A DNA stretch of 64,000 nt from Streptomyces kaniharaensis (GCF_009569385.1 NZ_WBOF01000002.1:1-64000); one strand, 5' to 3'. Counted from the stretch's first letter, positions 33,401-40,906 are shown. The notes: generated by a model from the letters alone, not told the origin. Translations and numbers: made by a program.

Positions 33401-35175
33401 CGGACGATGCCCTCCTGGGTGGCGGTCACCGGCTGCTGGAGGCCCCAGAGTTCGTAGTCGGCACCGTAGCGGGACCAGGTGACGTCCAGGGACGGCTGGC
33501 CGCCGGACATGTTGGCGCTGCCGAACTGCTTCCAGGAGTAGTTGTCCCAGACGTCGGACTTGATGGCCAGACCGTAGTTCGCGGTCCAGTGGTGGGTCCA
33601 GGAGTTGACCAGGTTACGGCCGTCGGCGCCCAGGTCGATCGACTCCCAGGCTTCCGGGCAGGCCCAGGCACTGGATGCGCTGGGCCGCCAGCCGTGGGCG
33701 AAGGAGGGCGCGGCCAGGGCGGGGCCGGTGGCGGGCGCGGACGAAGCGCGCACGGAACCCGGAGACCACCAGGAGGTGACCTGGTGGATGGTGACGGTGC
33801 GCGGGGTGCAGCTGTAGGACCAGCCGTTGTACAGGCTCAGGCGGGCGCCGAGGATGGTCGCGTTGCTGAGGGAGTCCTCGATGCCGGTGAACTTGATGAA
33901 CGACGTGGCCTGGTTCTTTCCGCCGTTGTTGGTGCCGACCTTGAGGACGGTGTCACCGGAGAAGTCCTGCTCGTAGCCGGAGTACGCGTAGGTGGTCTCC
34001 AGGGCCCGGACGGAGGAGAGCGACGGGTCGACCTTGACCGGGTAGACGCGCTCGGGCGCGTGCAGCCAGGCCTCGTCCAGCTTCATCTTGAGGGCCTGGC
34101 CGCCGGCCGGCAGCTGAACGAGCTCGTAGGAGACGCCGCCGGAGATCACGCCTTCCTCGGTGTGGGGCGCGAAGGCGGAGTCCTGCATCCAGCCCGCGGG
34201 CATGCGCCCGCGCAGGACGCCTGCGGCGTCCGTGAAGTGCACGGAGCCGTCGGCGTCCAGGGACGCGGTCACGCCCTGCAGACGCAGCGGGAAGACCCAC
34301 TCGGTGGGCGCGGTGGCGTCCTTGAGGACCAGATTCTCCTTGAAGGAGGAGTTGCCGGCCAGGATCGTCAGGTCGGCCTTGGGCCGGGCCTCGGCGTAGG
34401 TGATGGTGCTGCCCTGCGCCGTGCCCTGGACGGGGGCGGCGCCCTGCAGGCTGTAACCGACGAAGATGCCGTCGGCGAGCTGGAGCTGGACCAGCGGGTC
34501 GGCGTCAGCGGTCAGGCCGAGCGTGAACTGCTGCTCGGTGGAGGTCGTGGTCCACCCGGTCTGGACCGGGGCGGCGCGGCCGGCGGTGGCCGTGCCGGCG
34601 GGTATCAAGGTCGTGTCGATGGCGGCCCACGAACCGTCGGCGCGGCGGAAGTTGACCGGCTCGGGGTAGCTGCGGGTAGTGAAGGTCCCGTCGGCGTTCT
34701 GGAACGTCCGTTGCTGCGCCGTGCGCTTTTCGGGGAGTTCCTTGCTCTTAGCCGGGTCGAAGCTCTTGGCAGGATCGACCTTGCTACCGGGAAGGGCTAC
34801 AGGCTTCTCCGCAGGCTTGGCCTCGGTGGCGGGCAGCTTGGTGGTCTGGGGCGGCACGACGGCCTGAGCGGGCGCGGCCGAGGACTTGTCCTCGGGCAGC
34901 TCGCCCGGCACGGGAGCCGCGCCAGGGTGGCCTGAGCTGTCGTTCGCGCTGGTCGCGGCGGTGGTGGCGTCGTGGCCACGGCCCTCGGCACTGCCCTGGG
35001 GCTGCTTGGGGCGCGGGCCGGGGTCGGCGGGCGTGGTGGCGCCGGCCCGGCGCAGCAGGGTCTCGGCGGCGGCCGACCCTTCGGCTGTTCCGAGGACGAC
35101 CATGGTCATGGCCAGCAGGATTGCCAGGGGACGGCGCAGCACTCGGAAACCCACCAGACGTTCAAAGAAAGGCAA
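24427..35175 (-). CDS. Secreted RHS-repeat polymorphic toxin with LamG domains and putative nuclease tip
   Basis: A single 3582-residue open frame. In order: signal peptide or membrane anchor (residues 1-37, LAILLAMTMVVLGTAEGSAA); Pro/Ala-rich linker; a DNRLRE-like module around 390-560; DUF6531-like start SYNSLDPRTDGAFGAGWSTA near 835; three LamG/concanavalin-like modules around 1025-1230, 1310-1530 and 1545-1760 (each beginning near PAGYWRL or PAGFWRL); many YD repeats to about 3060; an RHS core (GDVNMHARWYRPGTGGFTSR, YTYANANPLGGTDPSGHMD) near 3090-3145; variable C-terminus. The last 180 residues contain NLVNSCHLIPDALGGRG and ANLSPCW, resembling DNA/RNA non-specific endonucleases (His in HLI, Asn in NLSP). 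GC falls sharply over the tip. The shell would be exported and deliver the tip to neighbours. Confidence 0.9.
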   Translation of the reverse strand: MPFFERLVGFRVLRRPLAILLAMTMVVLGTAEGSAAAETLLRRAGATTPADPGPRPKQPQGSAEGRGHDATTAATSANDSSGHPGAAPVPGELPEDKSSAAPAQAVVPPQTTKLPATEAKPAEKPVALPGSKVDPAKSFDPAKSKELPEKRTAQQRTFQNADGTFTTRSYPEPVNFRRADGSWAAIDTTLIPAGTATAGRAAPVQTGWTTTSTEQQFTLGLTADADPLVQLQLADGIFVGYSLQGAAPVQGTAQGSTITYAEARPKADLTILAGNSSFKENLVLKDATAPTEWVFPLRLQGVTASLDADGSVHFTDAAGVLRGRMPAGWMQDSAFAPHTEEGVISGGVSYELVQLPAGGQALKMKLDEAWLHAPERVYPVKVDPSLSSVRALETTYAYSGYEQDFSGDTVLKVGTNNGGKNQATSFIKFTGIEDSLSNATILGARLSLYNGWSYSCTPRTVTIHQVTSWWSPGSVRASSAPATGPALAAPSFAHGWRPSASSAWACPEAWESIDLGADGRNLVNSWTHHWTANYGLAIKSDVWDNYSWKQFGSANMSGGQPSLDVTWSRYGADYELWGLQQPVTATQEGIVRLRVWNRGMDTWTPTNNYKMSYLLYDQWNNNITDYGSNIAWTSMPYDVPPGGSAVVDAHIRALPQGAYTVSFTMDQYQVSNFWVDAYVPPISIQISSINIPPHITRLAPPSGAVVYQLQPTLTAEGVDPDRAPYPDLDYKFQVCRVVGGDAHVDCKQTDYLKRQSRFVIPPGWLTWNEQYAWYAKAGDGAGSSDWTAASYIRTVLPQPNQYTTAADSGRSVNTAAGNYTTAATDAALPVVGPALSVTRSYNSLDPRTDGAFGAGWSTAWDMRIQVETSSWLSLPGNVLVTAANGSRARFGWDPGKNTYVPGSGMAADLRKVDSGGWTLTDRSGTIHTFGADGHLTRITDTAGHTQDLVYASGHLAQVKDSASGRYLNLGWTGNHVTTVTAAGSTGSWSYQYNGDQLTKVCPPGADPAAATGCTAYEYGAGSRYRTAVRDAGPAGYWRLGQADGTAVANDAQVSDRSPADAKDVTWGASGALTASGNQAVTFNGRSTSYVELPNRAISSSANRSVELWFRTSSAGVILTLQNRAMGENPYNVVPALYVGSDGKLRGLFYGVTGGPITTPGTVTDNTWHHVVLAGARNTTALFLDGSLVGTAAGDIDYLNMDRAYLGGGYTGTLPGGNGGWSWFNGQIDEAAVYDYPLTEQTVAEHYALRTGSVQLTKTTLPSGRTSAQVAYDATTERVTKVTDAAGSDWKISEPTFSGGSFLYTNAVKASDPAGYWRLGERDGATAASEVGTGLSGTYGDGVTKKAPGVFAPTDDTAARLDGSAKAQIEIPQDVLHAKTDVAVELWFNTTTPGVLIGDQSRTIDDPNGVGGSWTPVMYVGSDGKLRGRFYGTATDSAASANPVTDGTWHHAVLSVQATAQTLYLDGQVVGVQTGTVDYQQNSHTYIGAGFARFWPAAPGDISHFTGSIDEVTLYQHPLSAGDVVAHYRARSAQVAGQGVGYRGSVVADSPAGFWRLDESAGTTAASEVAAIKGNGTYAPAVKPGTTGVFGPGDGRAAEFNGTASSYIDLPTPILQTRTELAAELWFRTAGPGVLLSTQSEPMGANPYNTVPVLYVGSDGKLRGWFYGITGGSITSAGAVTDGSWHHAAISAAQGTQSLYLDGTLVGTASGTPNHLNMNRTYLGGGYVGNAPGGNGGWSWLTGQIDEVAFYQHPLAADRIAAHYQARSASSATELASRVTLTDPAGNTTTDIHDVTRGNRLISRTDEAGNTTSYTYDIGGFVHTVTDPNGHSTVSGQDARGNTVSLTTCRDVNSCWTSYTSYYYNAANPNDPRNDKPSETRDARSAGPGDNTYRTTVAYNALGLPESTTRPDGRTTHTSYTTGTEPAADGGTTPPGLLASETTAGGAVTSYTYYASGDPARTTLPSGMTLTYGYNTAGRKTWATETSDAQPAGVTTTYEYDELGHLVAQTGPKVTDAVFGTEHQTKTTVAFDADGRPTSTTTADILGTDGSRAATTTYDSAGRPDSDTDPVGNTTRYGYDALSRRASVTDALGQVTRYTYTPRSQPATSVIEGWNGDGKGTRDLTTESRAYDPAGRLASVTDPMGAVTSYTYFDDGLPATTKAEAVTQADGSTRSIVLEANEYDGAGYLIKQTTGGGRTTAVHTVDPSGRVTQTVLDPGGLARTTTLGYDADDRVTATTLKVSDTENSVQTNTYDPAGRLTRAQLGSTTGGPTAVSTFTYDQRGLLTSSTTPNGNATGADPAAYTTTYQYDTLGRRTSTVAPQVAAESGGAAATSIRPAVTTGYNAFGEVVEEQDPLGNTTSRWVDALGRTTQVSLPTYYRPGSTFPFGSITKFEYDKLSRVTASTDGLSRKTTFTYDRLGHQIQRVDPNTKGGFGTQTPVYDTPPTWNATWTPTGLQLSATNPVGARTEATYDQLGRTLTATIVERQPTPQNLTTKFTWDDAGNRTALTTPAGNTSTATYNPAGQVLTSTDPLGRTSKAEYDGLGRTVRATAPLGESVRTHYDTLGNPAATDNLDPSGTVLRTATATFDLEGRVLSSTSPATGAVTSTAYDALGRVVKLTEPVAAGQAITTTFGYDAGGNRTRLTDGKGNTTVYTFNTWGLPESTIEPATTAHPAAADRTWTTTYDMGGQAVKLSEPGGITRTRTFDPAGRLVHESGTGAEAGTSDRDLAYDPAGHLIRNNSSALNAQNYTYNDRGLLISAGTDLTTATQTWEYDADGRVTKRWDKDTDLTTLGYKADGQLDWANNPKLKTQNWYGYDGDGRLNSQRYVAADPADATKLKAMSEQRLSYDGLGRLSGDQLLSGANLNTPLTGTAYEYDLDNRLTRKTVSGSATDPVKDNRYGYDQAGRLTSWSIDGTTTAYEWDAAGNRTRNGTATATYDERNRLLTDGTSTYRYTARGTLAAVTTAAKEDALAYDAFGRLITEGTTTYTYDGLDRVTTRNAARFSYDGGSNNPTSDGTWTYARDTAGNLLGAANATTSVRVRTDQHTDATATLDTNGTTVTGTTTYDPFGKPTATSGTSTSLGYQSGWTDPDTGDVNMHARWYRPGTGGFTSRDSYLLNPSPSAQANRYTYANANPLGGTDPSGHMDVSGCGCASGPAIVAGPGGSSQVSMGNAGGGIEFGDGLFEGRITIKVKPGSGGNSAARPAAPAQQAEPEVGEGSGYSAPSRPYNPYTPGFSYAGAPATGFSSYRYGSVPGNYAGNDIYEEKREAREHWRSSSPTSSPQSPTGTPAEDPEDTPDRDYDPQPSRPTCNTCHRPTTHPRPPTPRAEPPKPLWDKTRAAVERPAPQLDWAPRDPHDTLNAIAASYSSANLLAMVALTPNVLPSTVAAPGPQPGQSTEPEEEGGPTCLNRRPIDAEDNGPDGWTYYSQVKRGGQALGATACMYGETSGGTRADPNSPGMDEAKRRAKLLYPGQDTKNLVNSCHLIPDALGGRGVQANLSPCWTTPVNVGKMTKIQTMVKNQLKENIVQMSVVPDYMYQGSMIPFRYRFKIHVWNSKGVLIDYEEPEVYNAKDGYNLETDF

Positions 35176-35330
35176 ATGAAACGGCAGTAGGTATACCTGA
35201 CCACCAGTGAGCAGATAAAGGGATATTTACATCGATGTGCCGGAGATCACACAGCAAAGGTAATTAAAAGGGTTTAATTGACGCAACATTAGTTTTCTGA
35301 CGGTTCGTCGGTTTTTAGCCGGCGGCTCGT
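35176..35330. promoter_or_regulatory. AT-rich upstream region of the RHS gene
   Basis: This leader is strikingly AT-rich for the window (for example GGTAATTAAAAGGGTTTAAT near 35260 and ATTTACATCGATG near 35225). It must contain the promoter of the RHS gene. AT-rich promoters in actinobacteria are frequent targets of Lsr2-type silencing and mark acquired DNA; no exact promoter boxes can be named. Confidence 0.5.
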
Positions 35331-35448
35331 CTCGATCTCTGCAGGCTGGCGGCCGACTGGCCATAGCCCGGTTGTTTCGCCAGGTGGGCCCGGGTTCCAC
35401 AGCTCCGAGGCTCACTGCTCATGCCGAGCTTCTGTGCCTGACGCAGGG

Positions 35449-35481
35449 AGCGCCGACCTCCAGGGTGGTGGTCGGCGCTTC
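35449..35481. terminator. Hairpin downstream of the MerR gene
   Basis: AGCGCCGACC and GGTCGGCGCT form a 10-bp stem about 135 bp beyond the MerR stop (minus strand). The rest of 35331-35614 has no recognised gene. Confidence 0.5.
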
Positions 35482-35614
35482 GCTGGTGCCGTTCAGCGGG
35501 CACGGGGCCTGGCGGCTCACCAAGGTGCTGGACCGGTTCAGCGGTGGCGACCCGGCGCAGCAGATAGAGGAAGGGAATCCGTGTCAGCGGCACCGACTTG
35601 CCACAAGCGCTCCG

Positions 35615-36391
35615 TCATCGGCGTGGGATAGGTACGCCTGCGGAGCGGAGTCTGGCCTCGGTGAGTGCGGTCAGGCGGGCTGAGACCGAGGCCTGGTCTC
35701 CGCGGTGGTTGTTGATCAGCCGGTACTGGGTGGCGGCCTTGTTCCAGGCCCGTTGGCTGGCGGGGCTCCCCAGCAGTGCGGGGTTGGCGAGGTAGCGGTC
35801 GGCCATGGCGTTTGCGAGCTCTGCGATCCTCGGGTCGTCCGGTTCCCAGGACTCGGCCTCCTGGCCGCGCTTGACCAGCTCGATGTACTCGGGGTCGTCC
35901 AGCTGGTGTTCGAGCTGGGCCAGGAAGCCCTCGAAGCCCTCCGGCACCAGCACCCTGGCCAGCACCAGGGCTTCGCGCTGCGCGGCCACGTAGTCGGGAC
36001 CGAAGCCGAGGCCGGGCATCCGGTTGAGGACCGCGCAGGCGCGCTCGGGCAACAGGGCCCGGTCGCCTTCGGCGAGCCGGTGCAGCATGTCGAGGCGCGC
36101 GGACAGCTCCGCGATCCGTTCGGTGAGCTGCCGTGCGACGTCGGCGAGGGCGTCGGCGAACTGGCCGGCATCGGCGTCGAGTAGCAGCCCGATCTCGGCC
36201 AGCGGCACCCCGGCGGCGGCCAGCGTCCGGACCTGTACCAGCCGCAGCAGTTCCTCCGATCCGTACCGCCGGTAGCCGGAGGTGTCGCGCTGCGGCTCGT
36301 CGACCAGCCCGTGCTGGTGGTAGTGCCGCACCGTCTTCACCGTGACGCCGACGAACGCCGCCGCCTGCCCGATCGTGACCCCGCTCGTCAT
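35615..36391 (-). CDS. MerR family transcriptional regulator
   Basis: A 258-residue regulator. The N-terminal MerR winged helix is VTIGQAAAFVGVTVKTVRHY and HQHGLVDEPQRDTSGYRRYG, followed by the dimerisation helix around residues 75-115. The C-terminal 130 residues (LANAMADRYLANPALL and so on) resemble the all-helical ligand domain of TipAS-like relatives, without cysteines for metal. It lies downstream of a serine hydrolase gene on the same strand; an operator-like sequence before that gene suggests control of both. Confidence 0.9.
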   Translation of the reverse strand: MTSGVTIGQAAAFVGVTVKTVRHYHQHGLVDEPQRDTSGYRRYGSEELLRLVQVRTLAAAGVPLAEIGLLLDADAGQFADALADVARQLTERIAELSARLDMLHRLAEGDRALLPERACAVLNRMPGLGFGPDYVAAQREALVLARVLVPEGFEGFLAQLEHQLDDPEYIELVKRGQEAESWEPDDPRIAELANAMADRYLANPALLGSPASQRAWNKAATQYRLINNHRGDQASVSARLTALTEARLRSAGVPIPRR

Positions 36392-36556
36392 CCGGCTCAG
36401 CCTGCCTCGTACTCGGGCTCGACCACGACACACAGCGTGGCCGAGCAGGGGAAGGAGCGACGCCGAGCCCGTCCCGGCCCGGCGCCGCCCCGGGCGCGTT
36501 CTGTCTGACGCACGATCGGAAGGGGCCGGTCCGCGAAGCGTACGGGGCCCGGGCGT

Positions 36557-37678
36557 TCAGCGCGTCGGCCGCGCCGGATCGGCCCGCCCGCTGCCGAACA
36601 CGTCGCCGACGAGCCGCTGTTGGGCGGTCTGGAATGCCGCTGCTATGGACATGTCGGCGTCGTCCACGTAGGTCAGCCCGGCGGTCATGGTGGTACTGCC
36701 GTCGGGGGTGCTGTACATCAGCGCAGCCGAGCCAATGGTGGCGCCGTTGTGGTGGAAGACGGTGCCGGCGCCCGGCCCCAGGTCCTGCGCGAACACCCCC
36801 AGGCCGTAGCCGATCGTCGCCTCCGGAGTGCGCATCTCGGTCAGCAGTTCGGCCGGCAGCAGCTTGCCGCCCATCAGTGCGGAGAAGTAGGTGTGCAGGT
36901 CCTTGGTGGTCGAGATCATGTCACCGCCGGCCGCGACCCAGGTGGGGTTGTGGCGGGTGACATCGACCGTCTTCTCCTGCCCGGCGTCCTCATAGCGGTA
37001 GTAGCCGTGGTTGTGGGGCTCGGGGACCTCCGGCGAGGCGCCCGGCGCCACGGTGCCGGTCATCCCCAGCGGCCCCAGGATCAGCCGCTGCAGCTCGTCG
37101 GCGAACGACCGTTCGGTGATGCTCTCGATCACCAGCCGGGCCAGCACGTAGTTGGTGTTGGAGTAGCTCCAGCCCGATCCCGGCTCGAACCGCGCCGCCT
37201 TGGACAGCGACAGCCGCACCAGCTCCTCGGGTAGATAGGTGTGGAACCGTTTGTCCACCCACGCCTTGCCCCGCCAGGGGACCCCGAACGCGACCGTCCC
37301 GTCCTCGTAGAGCTCGCCGGTGTGGCTGAAGATCCCACTGGTGTGCTGCAGCAGCATCCGCACGGTGATCCGTCGGTCCAGCCCGAACTCGGGCAGGTAG
37401 TCACCGGCAGGGATGTCCAGGCCGATCCTGCCCTCGGCCGCCAGCATGAGCACCGTGGTCGCGATGAAGTTCTTGGTGCTGCTGCCGATGCGGAAGTGCC
37501 CATCGGTCAGCGGCTTCGCGCTTCGGCCCAGCTCACGCGCCCCGCCGCTGCCGGCCCATTCGCCCCGCTCGTCGTTCACCCGCAGCTGCACCCCGAGAAC
37601 ACCGGACTCGACGATCTCCTCGATCACCTTCTGCAGCTCCGGACGGTCCTGGCCCCGGCCGGAAAGGATGACGGACAT
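36557..37678 (-). CDS. Serine hydrolase, class C beta-lactamase/DD-peptidase-like family
   Basis: A 373-residue serine hydrolase: Ser66-x-x-Lys69 in FRIGSSTKNF, the YSN motif in GSGWSYSNTNYVLARL and a third box HHNG in GTVFHHNGATIGSAALMYST. No signal peptide is visible (MSVILSGRGQDRPELQKVIE), so it is probably cytoplasmic, more like esterases or D-aminopeptidases of the family than a secreted beta-lactamase. Substrate unknown. It is followed by a MerR regulator gene on the same strand. Confidence 0.9.
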   Translation of the reverse strand: MSVILSGRGQDRPELQKVIEEIVESGVLGVQLRVNDERGEWAGSGGARELGRSAKPLTDGHFRIGSSTKNFIATTVLMLAAEGRIGLDIPAGDYLPEFGLDRRITVRMLLQHTSGIFSHTGELYEDGTVAFGVPWRGKAWVDKRFHTYLPEELVRLSLSKAARFEPGSGWSYSNTNYVLARLVIESITERSFADELQRLILGPLGMTGTVAPGASPEVPEPHNHGYYRYEDAGQEKTVDVTRHNPTWVAAGGDMISTTKDLHTYFSALMGGKLLPAELLTEMRTPEATIGYGLGVFAQDLGPGAGTVFHHNGATIGSAALMYSTPDGSTTMTAGLTYVDDADMSIAAAFQTAQQRLVGDVFGSGRADPARPTR

Positions 37679-37725
37679 GGTGTTGCTCCTTCAGGTCTGC
37701 TCTGCCCGCTCGGCGTCGGGCCGTT

Positions 37726-37752
37726 GCGACCAGCCTCCACCCTGACCCAAGG
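37726..37752. promoter_or_regulatory. MerR-type operator/promoter candidate
   Basis: On the minus strand GGTTGACCTTGGGTCAGGGT carries the TTGACC/GGTCA dyad typical of MerR-family operators overlapping a -35 box, about 50-75 bp before the serine hydrolase start. The downstream MerR gene is the obvious candidate regulator. Confidence 0.45.
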
Positions 37753-37909
37753 TCAACCTCAACTGTGTTCCAGCTCACAGCCCGACAGCGGCCGTGAATA
37801 TGCCTCACTCTTGATCTGCAGTGTCCGGATCGCGCAGGGCTGCAGGCCCCCGGACATCTCCGGCAGGCTGTGGACAGCCGACGCTGTCAGGAGGGTGTGT
37901 CCAGCCAAC

Positions 37910-39540
37910 GGCTCTGTCCCGTAATCGGTGGTAGCGCTGTGTAGTGATCACTGGAGGAGGATGCGGTGACGGAGGAGGGTGAACCCGGCTCGGCCGTGCA
38001 TCTGCCTCATGATCCGCTTGGTTCGCGTGTTGACGCCCTCGGTGCGGCCGTTGTGGTACGGGGTGGTGAGTCCGGCATCGACGGCGGCACGGTCGAGTTC
38101 GAGGCCGTTCGCGAAGGAATGCAGGTGGGGCAGGTCGACGGTGTGAACTGCCGTGATCCAGTCGGTGAGCTTGGCGTCGTTGCCCTTTGCCGGGGTCAGA
38201 AGCTTTGCGAACTCACCTGCCAGACAGGAGAGTTCGGTCATCTCGGGGCAGGCCTTGGTGAGTTCCCGCAGCAGTGCGGCGTCCTTGTCGCGCAGGTTCT
38301 CGGGGCGGGTGAGAAGGAGGCGGGCGAAGCGCTGTGGGGTGGTGACGGGCTTGTCGCCCTCGGCCCGGCCCTGGGTGATGTAGCGGTAGAGCAGGTTGAG
38401 GCTCCCGGTGTAGCCCAGCTCCTTGATCTCCCTGAAGAGCTGGAGGACTGGGACGGCCGGGTCTTCCACGCGGCGAGTACGCAGGTGGTCGCGGTAGGGG
38501 TCGACGAGCGTGGGCTTGTAGCGGGGTGCACGGCGGTCGCCGGTGGGCTCCATCATGCGGGCGTACCGCTTGACGGTGTTCAGGGCGACATCGAGGCGGC
38601 GGGCGCATTCGAGCAGGCCGACGCCCTTGTCGAGCAGATCGTGGACCCGCTGCCAGCGCTCGCGGGTGGTCTGCTCGCGCACGCCCCCGGGCCGGACGGG
38701 GTTCACGGCGGTGGCCCAGCAGGCGGCGTGGGAGCGGACCTCGGCCAGGACCTTGCCGCACAGGTTGCTCCACAGATGCCACCTGTCACTGACCTGGACC
38801 GCTTCGGGCAGGGCCTGGCGGATCGCCTCGCCGTAGGAGCCGGAGCCGTCCCTGCAGACGTACTCGGCCCCGGGATGCTCGCGCAGCCACGCCGCCAGGG
38901 TCTCGCCGCTGCGATCGGGCAGGACGTCGATCCGTTCGCCGGTCTCGGCGTCGATGATCACGGTCGCGTAGCGGTGTCGGCGCTTGAGGGCGAAGTCGTC
39001 GACGCCGAGCACGCGCGGGACGCGCGGCGGCGGCAGTGCCCTGCGCATGAGCACGCGCAGGGCGGTCGAGCGGGAGATCCAGCAGGCCAGCACGCGTGAC
39101 AGGCGGGCGCCCGCCCGGCCCGCTAACTCCTTGACCACAGAGCCGAGCTGGTCGGCCAGACGGTTGGTGCGGCGCTGATACCGCTCCACGACGCCGGGAA
39201 CCTGCTCGCGGAACGTCTGCCGCCGGCAGTCGAGCACCGGGCACACCAGGCGCCGCAACCTCACCGAGACAACGACCCGCCGTCCGTCCACCGGCACGTC
39301 CGCGACCCTTCGCCCGTGGAAACCGTGTACCTGCCCTGTTGGCGTCCCGCACACGGGGCACGGCACCGGCTCATCCCGGGTCCGCGCCGTCACCCGGATC
39401 AGGTCGCCCTCGTCCGCCACACCCTCGATGACCAGCGCCGAGAGCCCCGAAAACACCACGCTCACAAGCTCGTTGACATCTCGCACACCACGCCAACGAT
39501 GCCGGTCACCCTTGGTTACCACCGATTACGGGACAGAGCC
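37910..39540 (-). mobile_element. ISL3 family insertion sequence, 1631 bp, with 8-bp target duplication
   Basis: Terminal inverted repeats GGCTCTGTCCCGTAATCGG at the left, continuing GTGGTA, and the exact complement at the right (24 of 24 bases match). CAGCCAAC flanks both sides (37902-37909 and 39541-39548), the 8-bp duplication expected for ISL3. It landed beside the terminal sequence of an IS256-type remnant. Complete and probably recent. Confidence 0.93.
37948..39486 (-). CDS. ISL3 family transposase
   Basis: A transposase of about 512 residues. The N-terminal zinc-binding region is CPVCGTPTGQVHGFHGRRVA and CPVLDCRRQTFREQVPG. The DDE domain includes VLGVDDFALKRRHRYATVII (first Asp), VCRDGSGSYGEAIRQALPEA (second Asp) and the C-terminal TTPYHNGRTEGVNTRTKRIM (Glu). 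The longer frame to 39522 begins inside the terminal repeat, so the GTG at 39486 is preferred. Intact, potentially mobile. Confidence 0.92.
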   Translation of the reverse strand: MRDVNELVSVVFSGLSALVIEGVADEGDLIRVTARTRDEPVPCPVCGTPTGQVHGFHGRRVADVPVDGRRVVVSVRLRRLVCPVLDCRRQTFREQVPGVVERYQRRTNRLADQLGSVVKELAGRAGARLSRVLACWISRSTALRVLMRRALPPPRVPRVLGVDDFALKRRHRYATVIIDAETGERIDVLPDRSGETLAAWLREHPGAEYVCRDGSGSYGEAIRQALPEAVQVSDRWHLWSNLCGKVLAEVRSHAACWATAVNPVRPGGVREQTTRERWQRVHDLLDKGVGLLECARRLDVALNTVKRYARMMEPTGDRRAPRYKPTLVDPYRDHLRTRRVEDPAVPVLQLFREIKELGYTGSLNLLYRYITQGRAEGDKPVTTPQRFARLLLTRPENLRDKDAALLRELTKACPEMTELSCLAGEFAKLLTPAKGNDAKLTDWITAVHTVDLPHLHSFANGLELDRAAVDAGLTTPYHNGRTEGVNTRTKRIMRQMHGRAGFTLLRHRILLQ

Positions 39541-39571
39541 CAGCCAACGGTGTAACTCAGGTTGATTTGTA

Positions 39572-39784
39572 CTACCGGCGGCCGATGGAGAGTCGGCCGT
39601 CGAAGGCGATCTCGAAGGCGTTCAGTGCGGCCTTCCAGCGGGTGGTCCAGCGCTTGCGGCCGGCCCCGGTGGGGTCCAGCGCCATGACGGCCATGTAGAC
39701 GCACTTCAACGCGGCCTGCTCGTTGGGGAAGTGGCCGCGGGCGCGGACGGCCTTACGGATGCGGGCGTTGACGCTCTCGAAGCT
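39572..39784 (-). pseudogene. C-terminal remnant of an IS256 (mutator) family transposase
   Basis: The minus strand reads SFESVNARIRKAVRARGHFP, NEQAALKCVYMAVMALDPTG and RKRWTTRWKAALNAFEIAFD to a TAG at 39572-39574, the typical end of IS256-type transposases. GGTGTAACTCAGGTTGATTT at 39549 looks like the element's terminal repeat. It is cut at about 39785, where the IS110 element begins, and the missing part does not reappear on the far side of that element. Confidence 0.85.
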
Positions 39785-39790
39785 CTCTTG

Positions 39791-40906
39791 TCAAGCGGCT
39801 GCTGGGAAGGCGGTTCCCGAGGTCTTCCGGAGGGCCTCGTCCTTCCACATGTGACGGATGATGACGTTGGCGAGTTGTCGCTTGTGGGCCCGGCGAGCCT
39901 CGCGTTTCGTCTTGTTCTCGGCGATCTTCCTCGCGACGTAAGTACGGGCTGGCTCGTGGCATCTGACCTGGGTGACGTGCACGATGTGCAGGATCGAGTT
40001 CACGTTGCGGTTGCCACCGACATCGAGCCGATGGCGACGGGCCGGCCCATGGCCTTCGCCGGAAGACAAGGCGATGGGAGCCGACCCGCACCAGCGGGCG
40101 AACTGGGCCTCGGTGGTGAACCGGCAGGGGTCGCCGACCTCGACGAGCAGGTCCATGGCGGTCACCGGGCCGATGCCGCAGATCTCCGTGAGTGTGCAGC
40201 CGAGCTGTTCCAGCAGCGGCGGGATCCTCTTGTCGAGGATCTTGATCCGGCCGGTCAGCAGGCGGATGTCGTCCAGGGCCGCCTGCAGCCGGTCCAGTCG
40301 GACCCGGTCGACCGTGCTGAGTCCGTCCCACTGGCCCGCAAAGGTCTCCAGCATCTCGAGCTGTGGCAGTACGCGGCTGGTCGAGGGCAGTTGCGACCGG
40401 ATGCTCAGCGGCAGCGAGACCAGGACCGCTTCTGCCTCGGTCAGCTGGCGCACGCGCTGCAGGATCAGCGAGTCCCGCCAGTCATGGACCGCGGTGAGCT
40501 CCTCCCAGGCCGCCTCAGGGGCCGCGTGCTTGCCAGCGGGCGGCAGTTGAGGATCGGCCAGGGTCTCGCGTGCGATCGCCTCGGCATCCTCGATGTCGGT
40601 CTTCGCGCGACGCCGGCGCCTTCGGCGTTCGGCCGTGCGGTTCGGTTGCACCTCACGGACGTCGTATCCGGCTGCGGACAGCGCCACGGCCACGGGCTGC
40701 CCCAGCGCGGCGGATCCTTCGACCCCGATCCGGTCGATGACCAGCTCCGTGTCGGTGAGGAACTCCAGGAGCTCGCCGATCCCCGCCGGGGTCACCGGGA
40801 CGGAGACCACGTCGACCAGGTGGCCGTGGCTGTCGACCACCGCCAAGGTGGCGCTGTGCTTGTGCGGGTCTATCCCGCCGACACCATGTCCTGCTTCCAA
40901 CTCCAC
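39791..40906 (-). CDS. IS110 family transposase (DEDD recombinase)
   Basis: A 371-residue recombinase. The RuvC-like DEDD domain is visible as GGIDPHKHSATLAVVDSHGH (Asp), IGVEGSAALGQP (Glu) and RRAKTDIEDAEAIARE (Asp, Asp). The C-terminal transposase_20 domain is LTEICGIGPVTAMDLLVEVG with the probable nucleophilic serine in GSAPIALSSGEG. Such enzymes act with a non-coding bridge RNA and make no target duplication. The frame is intact; the element boundaries (about 39785 to 41075) are not certain. Confidence 0.93.
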   Translation of the reverse strand: MELEAGHGVGGIDPHKHSATLAVVDSHGHLVDVVSVPVTPAGIGELLEFLTDTELVIDRIGVEGSAALGQPVAVALSAAGYDVREVQPNRTAERRRRRRRAKTDIEDAEAIARETLADPQLPPAGKHAAPEAAWEELTAVHDWRDSLILQRVRQLTEAEAVLVSLPLSIRSQLPSTSRVLPQLEMLETFAGQWDGLSTVDRVRLDRLQAALDDIRLLTGRIKILDKRIPPLLEQLGCTLTEICGIGPVTAMDLLVEVGDPCRFTTEAQFARWCGSAPIALSSGEGHGPARRHRLDVGGNRNVNSILHIVHVTQVRCHEPARTYVARKIAENKTKREARRAHKRQLANVIIRHMWKDEALRKTSGTAFPAAA

